DNA from: Clostridiales bacterium | GTDB lineage: Bacteria; Bacillota; Clostridia; Saccharofermentanales; Saccharofermentanaceae | Direction of reading: 5' to 3' | Assembly (NCBI GenBank): GCA_017551625.1 | Contig: JAFZLF010000026.1 | Coordinates: 24,601-88,600 of the forward strand | DNA: 64,000 nt | Part shown: positions 17,722 to 27,124 of the stretch, in pieces | Layout of the letters: the number at the start of each line of letters is the position of its first letter | How positions within the stretch are numbered: position 1 is the stretch's first letter | Made by a program: the position numbers and the translations under genes | Notes under the pieces: generated by a model | Seen by the model: only the letters and a program-made list of their open reading frames with translations | The model's database searches: none | Told to the model about the DNA's origin: nothing

Positions 17722-20187
17722 ATGAATGTACTTGACTTTATGAAAGACCACTTCCTGTTCCTCGATGGAGGGATGGGTACACTTCTGCAGGAGGCAGGCC
17801 TACAGCCCGGCGAACTCCCTGAGCGCTGGAACGTCTCGCATCCCGAGGAGATCGTAAGGATCCAGAAGTCCTACTATGACGCAGGATCGAACGTCGTCCT
17901 GAGTAATACCTTCGGTGCCAATGGTCTGAAGTTCGATGAAGAAGAACTCGAGACGCTCGTTATGGCAGCTGTCCGAAATGCCCGTGAGGCGGCTCGCCAA
18001 AGCTCCGGAACGCAGGAAAAGTTCGTGGCCCTGGATATCGGCCCCTTAGGAAAACTTCTCAAGCCCTATGGTGATTATGAATTTGAAGATGCAGTCGCGA
18101 TGTACAGTAAGACCGTCCGCTTCGGTGTCGCGGCCGGTGTGGATCTGATCTTCATCGAGACCATGAACGACAGTTACGATACGAAGGCAGCTCTCCTCGC
18201 GGCGAAGGAAAACTCGGATCTTCCGGTATTTGTTTCCAATGCGTATGACGGCACTGGTCATCTCATGACGGGCGCTTCTCCGGCCGCGATGGTCGCGATG
18301 CTCGAGGGCATGCATGCCGATGCCATCGGTGCGAACTGTTCGCTCGGACCGGACCAGCTCGTCGGCGTGATGGAGGAATATCTCAAGTATGCATCCGTGC
18401 CGGTGCTTCTGAAGCCGAATGCCGGTCTCCCGAGATCGGAGAACGGAAAGACTGTCTACGACGTGTTCCCGCCGGAGTTTGCCGAGTCCGTCGGTAAACT
18501 TCTGGAGAAGGGTATCCGCATCGCCGGTGGCTGCTGCGGTACGACACCGGACTATATACGGGCTGTGGTCGAGAAATCGAAGACCATCACACCTGTCCCG
18601 GTCACGGAGAAAGAATTGTCTCTCGTGTCTTCGTACACCCACGCAGTGGAGTTCGGCGGAAGTCCGATTCTCATCGGCGAGCGCATCAATCCGACGGGAA
18701 AGAAGCGTTTCCAGCAGGCGCTCCGTGAGAACGATATCGACTATATCCTCGGTGAGGCCCTGAAACAGCAGGACGCGGGAGTACAACTTCTTGACGTGAA
18801 CGTCGGACTTCCTGAGATCGATGAACCGGCATTCCTGCTTCGAGCCGTACAGGAACTGCAGGCAGTCACAGATCTTCCGCTCCAGCTCGATACGACCGAT
18901 CCGGTCGCGATGGAAGCGGGTCTTCGTGCCTATAACGGCAAAGCGATGGTCAACTCCGTTAACGGCAAGGAAGAGGTCATGAGTGTGATTTTCCCGCTCG
19001 TTGCCAAGTACGGCGGATTTGTCGTCGCACTGACGCTTGATGAGGGAGGCATCCCGGATACAGCGGAAGAACGTGTCGCGATTGCCGAAAAGATCGTAAA
19101 GAGAGCGGCCGATTACGGCATCTCAAAAAAGGACCTTATCTTCGACCCGCTGGCCATGACGATCTCTGCGGATACCACGGCGGCGCTGGCTACGATGCAG
19201 GCGGTGCACCGCATCCGTCACGAGCTTAAGGTAAATACATCCCTCGGTATCTCGAACGTTTCATTCGGACTTCCGAACCGGAACATCATCACGTCGACAT
19301 TCTTTGCGCTGTGCCTGCAGGATGGGCTCTCGGCGGCGATCATGAACCCGTATTCGCAGGAGATGATGAACGTCTACCATGCATTCCGCGCGCTTCATAA
19401 CATGGACGAGAACTGCATGGACTATATCACATACGCGCAGAATCTCCCGGCCCCGACCATGACGGCACCCACAGCAGGAGCAGGAACATCCGGTTCTACA
19501 GGAATAAGTGACGCCGCAGCTGCTTCTTCCGGTGAAGGCCCTTCTTCTGAACTACAGAAAGCCATTGTACGAGGCCTGAAGGAGAAGACCGGCGCACTGA
19601 CGAAAGAACTTCTCGCCACGCAGAAACCTCTGGAGATCATCCAGTCGGAGGTCATTCCGGCCCTGAATATCGTGGGAGCGGATTTCGAGAAGAAGAAGGT
19701 ATATCTTCCCCAGCTCCTCATGGCGGCCGAAGCGGCCAAGAGCGCTTTTGAAGAAGTAAAGGTAGCCATGGCGGCAAGTGACGACGGTACTTCCGGCGGA
19801 TCGTCGAGATGCCCGTTTGTCATCGCGACTGTGCATGGAGATATCCACGATATCGGCAAGAACATTGTCAAGCTCATCCTCGAGAACTACGGTTTTGCCG
19901 TCAGTGACCTCGGAAAAGACGTTCCGGAGCAGACCGTAGTCGACGAGGTCGTCCGTCTGCATGCCCCGATCGTCGGACTTTCCGCGCTCATGACTACGAC
20001 CGTTCCGGCGATGGAAGAGACCATCAAGCTCCTGCGTGAACAGGCGCCATGGGCGAAGGTATGCGTCGGCGGTGCGGTCCTTACGCAGGAATACGCTGAT
20101 GCGATCGGTGCGGACCGCTACTGCAGAGACGCGATGGAGACCGTGCGCTACGCCGAGGAGATCGACGAAGAGTGGAAGAAGTCTTGA
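17722..20187 (+). CDS. metH: Cobalamin-dependent methionine synthase lacking the reactivation domain
   Basis: This 821-residue enzyme transfers the methyl group of 5-methyl-THF to homocysteine through cobalamin. In order it has the homocysteine-binding barrel (about 1-300; zinc ligands in GANCS and GGCCGTTP), the pterin-binding barrel (about 315-575; GERINPTGKK), a low-complexity Ala/Gly/Ser linker (about 590-615), the B12 cap and the B12 domain with DIHDIGKN (DxHxxG). It stops after the B12 domain, about 300-400 residues shorter than E. coli MetH; the missing domain is encoded at 14986. ATG 17722 follows CGGGAG, so I prefer it to the start 45 bp upstream. Confidence 0.93.
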   Translation: MNVLDFMKDHFLFLDGGMGTLLQEAGLQPGELPERWNVSHPEEIVRIQKSYYDAGSNVVLSNTFGANGLKFDEEELETLVMAAVRNAREAARQSSGTQEKFVALDIGPLGKLLKPYGDYEFEDAVAMYSKTVRFGVAAGVDLIFIETMNDSYDTKAALLAAKENSDLPVFVSNAYDGTGHLMTGASPAAMVAMLEGMHADAIGANCSLGPDQLVGVMEEYLKYASVPVLLKPNAGLPRSENGKTVYDVFPPEFAESVGKLLEKGIRIAGGCCGTTPDYIRAVVEKSKTITPVPVTEKELSLVSSYTHAVEFGGSPILIGERINPTGKKRFQQALRENDIDYILGEALKQQDAGVQLLDVNVGLPEIDEPAFLLRAVQELQAVTDLPLQLDTTDPVAMEAGLRAYNGKAMVNSVNGKEEVMSVIFPLVAKYGGFVVALTLDEGGIPDTAEERVAIAEKIVKRAADYGISKKDLIFDPLAMTISADTTAALATMQAVHRIRHELKVNTSLGISNVSFGLPNRNIITSTFFALCLQDGLSAAIMNPYSQEMMNVYHAFRALHNMDENCMDYITYAQNLPAPTMTAPTAGAGTSGSTGISDAAAASSGEGPSSELQKAIVRGLKEKTGALTKELLATQKPLEIIQSEVIPALNIVGADFEKKKVYLPQLLMAAEAAKSAFEEVKVAMAASDDGTSGGSSRCPFVIATVHGDIHDIGKNIVKLILENYGFAVSDLGKDVPEQTVVDEVVRLHAPIVGLSALMTTTVPAMEETIKLLREQAPWAKVCVGGAVLTQEYADAIGADRYCRDAMETVRYAEEIDEEWKKS

Positions 20188-20280
20188 CGACAATTTCCTC
20201 GATAGTTTAACGATGAATGGAAACGATATGACTCCGTTGCACGATGTAAAAGAGATATTTAGATAAAAATGGATGGCAAA

Positions 20281-20319
20281 TCAATCTAAACTTGATGTTT
20301 AACGACTAGTTTAGATTGA
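20281..20319. repeat. Perfect 11-bp inverted repeat upstream of the AAA ATPase
   Basis: TCAATCTAAAC (20281-20291) and GTTTAGATTGA (20309-20319) are exact reverse complements with a 17-nt spacer. They lie just before the -35 of the next gene and lack a T-run, so an operator is more likely than a terminator. Confidence 0.6.
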
Positions 20320-20326
20320 ATTGACA

Positions 20327-20354
20327 TTGAAGACTATCCAAAACATGGTATAAT
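20327..20354 (+). promoter_or_regulatory. Promoter of the AAA/DUF234 gene
   Basis: TTGAAG (20327-20332) and TATAAT (20349-20354) are 16 bp apart, 29 bp before the start codon. A better-looking TTGACA at 20321 is too far (22 bp). Confidence 0.55.
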
Positions 20355-20383
20355 GATGGCAACAATCAAACGGAGATGTTCAT

Positions 20384-21802
20384 ATGGCAAGTGAGATAAT
20401 AGGAAGGACGAATGAATGGCACAGATTGGATATGTGCCTGGAAAACGACGAAGCGCAGCTCATTGCCGTGTACGGACGTCGAAGAGTGGGAAAGACGTTC
20501 CTAATTAACAACTATTTCAAAGGGCGTTTTGATTTTAAGATTACCGGCGTATATAAGCAACCACTCAAGGAAGAATTGAGCGTCTTTATTGCAGAATTGA
20601 ATAACCAGACCGGACAGGATCATCCCGTTCCTGCGGACTGGATGGAGGCATTTGGACTTCTCCGCGATTATATAGAGTCCAAGCCGGAAAACGAAAAAGT
20701 CGTTGTTTTCTTTGATGAGATGCCATGGCTGGATACACCACGTTCGAAGTTTCTGGCGGCGTTTGAGTGGTTCTGGAATGGCTGGGGAAGTGCGAGGAAA
20801 AACCTTGTCTTTATTGTGTGTGGCTCGGCTACATCATGGATGAAGAAAAACCTTGATGAGAACAAAGGCGGCCTTTATAACCGATTAACATGCCGTATAT
20901 ATCTGATGCCTTTTACTTTGGGAGAGACCGAAGAATATCTGATATCCAGAGGGATCAGATGGTCACGCTATGATATTACAGAATGCTACATGATCATGGG
21001 GGGAATCCCGTATTATCTCAGCAAGATAGATTCAGAGCTCACATATGGAAACAATATTGATAATCTCTTTTTCCGAAAGAGAGCGGAACTGTGGGATGAG
21101 TTTACATTCCTATATAGGACGCTCTTTGAAAACAGCGATCAATATGTGAAGGTCGTGGAGGCACTCTCAACGAAGCGAAATGGCCTTTCTCGAGGAGAAA
21201 TTGCCGAGAAAACCGAACTTCCTGAAAATGGAGTTTTGACAGAGATGCTTAACAACCTCGAATATTCAGGTTTTATTCGGATCAATGATTTCTATGGAAA
21301 GAAACAAAAGACATATCAGCTTTCGGATTACTACACGATGTTTTATCTGCGGTTCATCAAAGGCAACTATGGCAGGGATGAACATTTCTGGTCAAACATG
21401 CTGGACAATCCGGCTCGAAAAGCCTGGGCAGGATTTACCTTTGAACAGGTGTGCAAGGATCATGTCGATAAGATCAAGTCGAAGATCGGTATATCCGGGG
21501 TATTATCGTCTGTTTCTGTCTGGAGGAGAGTCGGTAATGAAGAAACAAGTGGTGCGGAGATCGATATGTTGATCGAACGGCGAGACCGTGTGGTGAGTAT
21601 ATGTGAGATCAAGTTCTCGACCGGTGAATACGAAATCAATAAGGAATATGAAATGAAGTTGAGAAATAAGATCGGCGCATTCGGGCAGGCGGTAAAAAGC
21701 GGGTATGGTCTGCAACTTGTGATGATTACCACATTTGGTGTGAAGAAAAACATACACAGTGGAATTGTTTCCAATCAAGTCACCATCGATGATTTGTTTT
21801 AA
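20384..21802 (+). CDS. AAA ATPase with C-terminal DUF234 nuclease-like domain
   Basis: The 472-residue protein begins with the archaeal-ATPase pattern IGRTNEWHRL and Walker A YGRRRVGKT, followed by Walker B VVFFDEMPWLD and FIVCGSATSWM. A winged-helix section (about 255-310) leads to the DUF234 region, where GAEIDMLIE and then ICEIKFS form a D..ExK pattern like PD-(D/E)XK nucleases. Family members are widespread and poorly understood; they are often patchily distributed between strains, and some sit near toxin or mobile loci. Function unknown. Its upstream region carries a dyad, and codon choice looks more A/T-rich than the neighbours, which hints at separate acquisition. Confidence 0.85.
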   Translation: MASEIIGRTNEWHRLDMCLENDEAQLIAVYGRRRVGKTFLINNYFKGRFDFKITGVYKQPLKEELSVFIAELNNQTGQDHPVPADWMEAFGLLRDYIESKPENEKVVVFFDEMPWLDTPRSKFLAAFEWFWNGWGSARKNLVFIVCGSATSWMKKNLDENKGGLYNRLTCRIYLMPFTLGETEEYLISRGIRWSRYDITECYMIMGGIPYYLSKIDSELTYGNNIDNLFFRKRAELWDEFTFLYRTLFENSDQYVKVVEALSTKRNGLSRGEIAEKTELPENGVLTEMLNNLEYSGFIRINDFYGKKQKTYQLSDYYTMFYLRFIKGNYGRDEHFWSNMLDNPARKAWAGFTFEQVCKDHVDKIKSKIGISGVLSSVSVWRRVGNEETSGAEIDMLIERRDRVVSICEIKFSTGEYEINKEYEMKLRNKIGAFGQAVKSGYGLQLVMITTFGVKKNIHSGIVSNQVTIDDLF

Positions 21803-21820
21803 AGAAAAGAAGAGGACAGC

Positions 21821-22588
21821 ATGCATTACAGCGTTTTGATCGTAGATGACGAGCTCGAGCTTTCAGAGTACACTTCCAAGTATTTCAACATGTCGGGAGT
21901 GTCGGCGACCTATGTGACCGATAAACAGGCAGCGCTCGATTTTTTCACGGATAATACATGTTCTCTGATCCTTCTCGATATTAACCTCGGGGAGGATTCC
22001 GGCTTCGAACTCTGCCAGATGATCCGTGCGAAGATGAATGTCCCGATCTTCTTTATCAGTGCGAGATCCGCAGAAGATGACATGCTCCTGGCGCTCTCGA
22101 TCGGCGGTGATGACTATATCTGTAAGCCCTATTCGCTGGGAGTCCTGCTCGCGAAAGTGAAGGCGGCCCTGAAGCGCTATGAGGCGGCCGCGAAAGCAGA
22201 GGAACAGGAGGACGGTTCGGAGACCTCTGATCCGGAGAATGAAGGCGCATCCTCTGACGGGACTGACGGAAAGACCGCGCGCGCAAGCCTCGTCAGACTC
22301 GGGAATGCGACGGTCGACCTGTCGAGAGCCATCGTCATCAGAAATGGAGGGAAGACCCCGCTCAAGGCCATGGAATTCCGGCTCCTGGTCTATATGCTCA
22401 ATAACAGAAACCGCATCATCAAGAAGGAAGAATTCTTCGAGAAGATCTGGGGCACCGAGTTCGTGGGAGACGTCACGCTGAATGTCCACATCCGCCATCT
22501 CCGTGAGAAGATCGAAGACGATCCGAGTAACCCGGCCTTCATTAAGACGGTCTGGGGCACGGGATTTATCCTGGAGGACCAACCGTGA
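21821..22588 (+). CDS. OmpR-family response regulator
   Basis: This 255-residue regulator has a receiver domain (acidic pair D9-D10, phospho-acceptor D53, switch Thr/Ser around FISARS, and K near YICKPYS) and a C-terminal winged-helix DNA-binding domain ending VWGTGFILE. Between them lies an unusually long acidic Glu/Asp/Ser/Gly linker of about 35 residues. The stop overlaps the kinase start by 4 bp. With the kinase and ABC genes that follow it forms a sensing-and-export module like those that answer cell-wall antibiotics or antimicrobial peptides; the signal is inferred, not shown. Confidence 0.9.
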   Translation: MHYSVLIVDDELELSEYTSKYFNMSGVSATYVTDKQAALDFFTDNTCSLILLDINLGEDSGFELCQMIRAKMNVPIFFISARSAEDDMLLALSIGGDDYICKPYSLGVLLAKVKAALKRYEAAAKAEEQEDGSETSDPENEGASSDGTDGKTARASLVRLGNATVDLSRAIVIRNGGKTPLKAMEFRLLVYMLNNRNRIIKKEEFFEKIWGTEFVGDVTLNVHIRHLREKIEDDPSNPAFIKTVWGTGFILEDQP

Positions 22589-23877
22589 AGACACGTTCTT
22601 TTTTGATCTTTGCCGCGATTTCCCTTCTCGTGCTCGTGATCGTGTGCTTTCGCATCAACAACCTCACCTCGCAGAAGATCAAATCTTATCCGACAGAGAT
22701 CAACCGTCTGACGATCGCGCTGGGGAAAGACTGGGAGAGCACGAAGCAGCATCAGAAGGACCTGATCCCGACGGATCAGCCCTTCGAATATGCCGTGATC
22801 GATAACGACGGCAATCTCCTGATCTACACGGATCAGCATATCTCCACATCAGTCTCGTCGGCGACGACAAACTATGACGTGATCCGCGACATCGTGACCG
22901 AAGATGGAGAGACCGTCGGAAAACTACTGGTACATAACGATTACCGGCAGCAGCAGGCTGCGAGGAACCGCCATATCTCCATCATCTGCGGCGCGGTCCT
23001 GTTTCTTATGCTGGCAGCCACACTCGGTTATTTCATTTATCTCAAGAAACGCATCGTCGATCCTTTCGAGAAGATGCAGCACTTCGCCTCTGAGGTCGCC
23101 GCGGGGAATCTCGATGTCCCGATCCAGATGGACAGAAATCACGTATTCGGTGCTTTTACCGAGAGTTTCGACATCATGCGTGAGGAACTGAAGGCGAGTA
23201 AACTCCGTGAGGCCGATGCCGTGAAGGCGCGAAAAGAACTTGTCGCGCAGCTTTCGCATGACATTAAAACGCCGGTCACGTCCATTAAGGCGATGGCAGA
23301 GGTCATGGAGCTCTCGGCTCACGATGAGGAAGAGAGAAAAACGATCCGCAGCATCAACGCCAAGGCCGATCAGATCGATAGTCTGGTATCGAATCTCTTC
23401 CACGCGACTCTCGAGGAACTCGAGCATCTGGAAGTTTCGCCTGACGAGGTGACCTCGAAGGATATCGAGCACTTCATATCGGAAGCCGACTATAAGAAAA
23501 AAGTATCGGAGTTCAAAATCGAAGAGGTCGTTGTCTCAGCGGATCCCCTGCGTCTCAATCAGGTGATCAACAACATCTTCTCGAATTCCTATAAATATGC
23601 AGATACGGAGATGACTGTCCGGAGCCGTGTGGAAAAGGGTGTAGGTGGCACACGCTTCCTGGTCATCGAGATCGGTGATCACGGCGGCGGAGTCCCGGAA
23701 TCGGAACTCGATACGATCTTCGGAAAGTATAAGAGAGGCAGCAATGCCGGTGAGAAGGACGGCGCCGGCCTGGGCCTGTACATCTCCCGTTATCTCATGG
23801 AAAAGATGGGCGGCGAGATCACGGCTGCGAACCAGGACGAGGGCCTGCTGACCACGCTTCGACTCCGGCTGCTGTGA
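22585..23877 (+). CDS. Membrane sensor histidine kinase
   Basis: The 430-residue kinase has two membrane helices (about 5-22 and 131-152) enclosing a roughly 110-residue outside domain, a HAMP segment (about 153-205), the phosphorylated His225 in QLSHDIKTPVTSI, and an ATPase domain with N-box NNIFSNSYKYA and G-boxes GDHGGG and GAGLGLYI. It should phosphorylate the regulator encoded just before it, with which it shares an ATGA overlap. Having a true sensor domain separates it from the short BceS-type kinases that rely on their transporter for sensing. Confidence 0.9.
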   Translation: MKTRSFLIFAAISLLVLVIVCFRINNLTSQKIKSYPTEINRLTIALGKDWESTKQHQKDLIPTDQPFEYAVIDNDGNLLIYTDQHISTSVSSATTNYDVIRDIVTEDGETVGKLLVHNDYRQQQAARNRHISIICGAVLFLMLAATLGYFIYLKKRIVDPFEKMQHFASEVAAGNLDVPIQMDRNHVFGAFTESFDIMREELKASKLREADAVKARKELVAQLSHDIKTPVTSIKAMAEVMELSAHDEEERKTIRSINAKADQIDSLVSNLFHATLEELEHLEVSPDEVTSKDIEHFISEADYKKKVSEFKIEEVVVSADPLRLNQVINNIFSNSYKYADTEMTVRSRVEKGVGGTRFLVIEIGDHGGGVPESELDTIFGKYKRGSNAGEKDGAGLGLYISRYLMEKMGGEITAANQDEGLLTTLRLRLL

Positions 23878-24011
23878 AGCGCCGAAGACAGCGACCGAAG
23901 GTTCTATCCGATGAGTCTGATGACATTTAAAGAACGATTAAAACTTCGGCAAAGATTTTAAGATTCCACTTCGTTATACTCGAATCGTAACATCGAAAGG
24001 AGCCGACGCTA
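23878..24011 (+). promoter_or_regulatory. A/T-rich regulatory region before the ABC exporter
   Basis: TATACT at 23975-23980 is a good -10, but no good -35 is present at the right distance. In its place lie A/T-rich near-repeats (GATTAAAAC at 23936, GATTTTAAG at 23954). This suits a promoter that needs an activator, plausibly the adjacent OmpR-type regulator. AAAGGAG precedes the GTG start. Confidence 0.35.
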
Positions 24012-24773
24012 GTGGAAAAGAAAGCAATCATCAAGACAGATAAACTCAGCAAGAGTTTCTCGGTTTCCGGGAAGCAGTATCACATCATCAAGAACCTCGA
24101 CCTCGAGATTTACGAAGGCGATTTTACCGTCATCATGGGATCCAGTGGAGCAGGAAAATCCACACTTCTTTACGCTCTTTCCGGTATGGATAAGCCTTCC
24201 CTCGGACATATTGAATACGCGGGAAAAGAGATCACCGACATGAACGATGACCAGCTCGCGATCTTCAGAAGGAAACACTGCGGTTTCGTGTTCCAGCAGG
24301 TGCACCTCGTCGACAGCATGAGCATCATGGACAACGCGATCTCTACGGGCATGCTCATCGGACAGAAGCAGAAAGATCTGAAGAAAAAGGCAGCCGAGCT
24401 TTTCGAGCGCGTCGGTATCAGCGAGGAAATGACCGATAAGTTCCCGGCACAGGTCAGCGGCGGTGAAGCCCAGCGTGCGGCGATGGTAAGAGCGGTCATC
24501 AATGACCCGGATGTCGTTTTTGCTGATGAGCCGACGGGCGCGCTGAACTCCGCAGGTGTCGAAGCCGTTCTCAACGTTTTAACTGATATCAATAACGAAG
24601 GCCAGTCCGTCGTTATGGTCACACACGACATCAAGTCTGCACGCCGTGCGAACCGTATCCTCTACCTCGAGGATGGCGGCATCAAGGGCGAATGCAACCC
24701 CGGAAAATATGTAAGTGGTGATAAGAAGAGACATGCGATGATCAAGGGATTTCTGGAGGAGATGGGATGGTAA
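24012..24773 (+). CDS. ABC transporter ATP-binding protein (MacB/BceA-like)
   Basis: This 253-residue ATPase has Walker A GSSGAGKST (43-51), Q-loop FVFQQVHLVDSMS, signature VSGGEAQRA, Walker B VVFADEPTGAL and the H-loop VTHD, the pattern of the LolD/MacB/BceA group that powers FtsX-type permeases. The start is GTG at 24012 with AAAGGAG 9 nt upstream. Its end overlaps the permease gene by 7 bp, so the two are made together. The likely role is export of, or protection from, a peptide or lipophilic compound, controlled by the two-component genes upstream. Confidence 0.92.
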   Translation: MEKKAIIKTDKLSKSFSVSGKQYHIIKNLDLEIYEGDFTVIMGSSGAGKSTLLYALSGMDKPSLGHIEYAGKEITDMNDDQLAIFRRKHCGFVFQQVHLVDSMSIMDNAISTGMLIGQKQKDLKKKAAELFERVGISEEMTDKFPAQVSGGEAQRAAMVRAVINDPDVVFADEPTGALNSAGVEAVLNVLTDINNEGQSVVMVTHDIKSARRANRILYLEDGGIKGECNPGKYVSGDKKRHAMIKGFLEEMGW

Positions 24774-27124
24774 AGCTGATTCGTGCCAATATGAGAAAGG
24801 ACAGAAATGTTCTGACGGCGTTTCTCTTCGTACTGATCCTTACTTCGCTCCTTCTGCATACCGGCCTTTTTGTCGGACAGTACAGTTCGATCTACGATGA
24901 GAAAGTCGAAAAGACGAAAGAAGCCGATGTCCTGTCGTATATCGTCGGTTCTGATGAAGATATAGAAAGAGCACTTTCCGATCTTCCGGAGATCTCTGAT
25001 TTCTCCATCCAGGATATGGTCATGCCCGGTACCGCAAAGCTCCGCATCGACGGAGAAAAAGAGGAGTTCGATCTCGACGGCGCAACGATCACGAGGATCG
25101 GTGAATACGGCGTCGCAGAAGAGTATGCGTTCCTGAGCAGAGACGAATCAGCAGAAGGTCCGAAGATCTATTTCAATTCGTATTATGCTAAGTTAAACGA
25201 CATCAAAGTCGGTGACAAGATCCACTTTCACTCGCCCGCGGTCGGAGATCTCGACTTTACTGCGGCAGGTATCTATGAAGCACTGATCGGCGGTAATTCC
25301 TACGGCTGGATGTCGGTTATGGTCGATGCGGCATCCTTTTCTCAGATGTGGGATCGCGCAGAGGAAACATATCTGTCCATGAACTACATTTCCGACAGAA
25401 AGATGGTCAAGATGCACTGTGCCGAAGGCTTTTCCCAGGACGATGTTCTTAAGGTCAGTAGAGACAGTTTGGCAAATGCAGATCTGGAGTTCTACTCCTA
25501 TGCACGTAATCTGGCAAAAGAAGGCTACATCGCGATAGCGGATATTCTTTCCGGTCTGGTGACGGCATTCTCCGTAGTTGTTCTTGCGGTCTGTCTGATC
25601 ATGATCGTCTTTACGATCAACAACAATATCGATAGAGACGTCAAGAATATCGGTGCGCTTCGCGCGGTCGGCCACACGATCGGACAGCTCCGCGCGGCCA
25701 TGACACTCGAGTTTGTGATCGTCGGCATGATCGGCGGTGTGATCGGATGTATCCTTTCCTACATCACGATGCCGATCCTCGATCGGGAAGTATTCCAGAC
25801 GATCACGGGTGTCCTGTGGGTCCTTCGTTTCTGCCCGGGAACGACGCTCATCATACTGGGCGGTATCGCCATCTGCATGATCGTTGTTGTCTTCCTTTCC
25901 ACAATCAAACTGAAGAAACTCCATCCGGCGACAGCCCTGCGTTTCGGACTGCAATCCAACAGCTTTAAGAAGAACTATCTGCCACTTAAGAACACCAAAG
26001 GCGGACTGAATATTCTTCTTGCATTGAAGAGCATGCTGCAGAGTCAGGGACAGAACATCATCCTTCTCTCTGTCATGAGTGTGGTCGCTTTCATGATCAT
26101 GTTCTCGGGGATCCTCTTTTACAACAGCAAGGTCAATCCGACCGAGTTCGTGCATCTCATCAACGGTGATGTTCCGGACGGATTCATCAACGTCAATACA
26201 GATACCGGAGAGACCCGCCGCATCATCGAGCAGTTGATGCAAATCGACGGTGTGAAGGAAGTGTATGGCTATAATTTCGCGAACATCAGTATCGAAGGGA
26301 ACGAGACGTTCACCTTCTATACGGATAAGCCGGAATGCATAGACTGTGGTGTGTATGAGGGCGATTCTTTCCGGGAAGACAACGAGTGCGTCATCGGTAA
26401 TGTGATCGCGAACCGCCTCGGAGTAACGATCGGAGATGAGATCGAAGTGCAGTTCGGAAATCAAACCGCGCGCTTCATCATCACCGGATTCCAGCAGTCC
26501 ATCATGAACCTCGGCGAGCGTATCTTCATCAGCGAAGAAGGCGCGAAGAGACTCGGTATCGATCCGAACTATGAGATCATCCGCTTCCGCATGGAGGATC
26601 CGAGTAATGAAAGTATTGATCGGGCTATTACCGATATAAAAGCACTTCTCGGCGAGAAGTGCACGACCGCCGACAATACCTACAGAGCCGTTCATAACGG
26701 AGAAGGTACGGAGATCTCGGCCGTATCCCTGATCGTCATGATCATGGTCGCTCTGAATGTCGCGATCATCATCCTGGTCGTCAAGATCCTTCTGAAGACG
26801 CTCTTCATCAAAAAGGAGAAGGAGTTCGGCATCAAAAAGGCCGTCGGCTTTACCAGCCGTCAGCTGAAGCTTCAGCTCTCGCTCTCGCTTCTTCCGGTCA
26901 CGATCATCGCGTCTGTCTTGGGTGCGATCCTCGGATTCATCCTGGTCAATCCGCTTCTGACGGCGATCCTTTCGGGATTCGGTATGCATAAGATCGACTT
27001 CATCGTCTTCCCGGTACTAATCCTGCTGACGATAGCCGTGATCGGTGTTCTGGTATTTGCTATGACCTACGCTATGTCCGGTGCGATCAAGAAGGTCTCT
27101 GCTTACGAGCTGATCTCTGAATAA
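24767..27124 (+). CDS. FtsX/MacB-type ABC transporter permease
   Basis: The 785-residue permease has one helix near residue 20, a large outside region (about 40-255), three helices of a first FtsX domain (about 262-375), a fourth helix pair point near 430-450, a second outside region (about 455-660) and three helices of a second FtsX domain (about 665-775). That makes an 8-helix duplicated FtsX layout rather than the 10-helix BceB layout. Such permeases work by mechanical coupling more than by classical transport. The last 38 bp overlap, tail to tail, with the YfhO gene on the other strand. Confidence 0.88.
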   Translation: MVKLIRANMRKDRNVLTAFLFVLILTSLLLHTGLFVGQYSSIYDEKVEKTKEADVLSYIVGSDEDIERALSDLPEISDFSIQDMVMPGTAKLRIDGEKEEFDLDGATITRIGEYGVAEEYAFLSRDESAEGPKIYFNSYYAKLNDIKVGDKIHFHSPAVGDLDFTAAGIYEALIGGNSYGWMSVMVDAASFSQMWDRAEETYLSMNYISDRKMVKMHCAEGFSQDDVLKVSRDSLANADLEFYSYARNLAKEGYIAIADILSGLVTAFSVVVLAVCLIMIVFTINNNIDRDVKNIGALRAVGHTIGQLRAAMTLEFVIVGMIGGVIGCILSYITMPILDREVFQTITGVLWVLRFCPGTTLIILGGIAICMIVVVFLSTIKLKKLHPATALRFGLQSNSFKKNYLPLKNTKGGLNILLALKSMLQSQGQNIILLSVMSVVAFMIMFSGILFYNSKVNPTEFVHLINGDVPDGFINVNTDTGETRRIIEQLMQIDGVKEVYGYNFANISIEGNETFTFYTDKPECIDCGVYEGDSFREDNECVIGNVIANRLGVTIGDEIEVQFGNQTARFIITGFQQSIMNLGERIFISEEGAKRLGIDPNYEIIRFRMEDPSNESIDRAITDIKALLGEKCTTADNTYRAVHNGEGTEISAVSLIVMIMVALNVAIIILVVKILLKTLFIKKEKEFGIKKAVGFTSRQLKLQLSLSLLPVTIIASVLGAILGFILVNPLLTAILSGFGMHKIDFIVFPVLILLTIAVIGVLVFAMTYAMSGAIKKVSAYELISE

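Noticed and set aside
25193..26989. 598-codon open frame on the minus strand
   Set aside because: It lies fully opposite the conserved permease gene, has no ribosome site and reads as Asp/Arg-rich sequence with no recognisable domain; it is a by-product of the sense codons.
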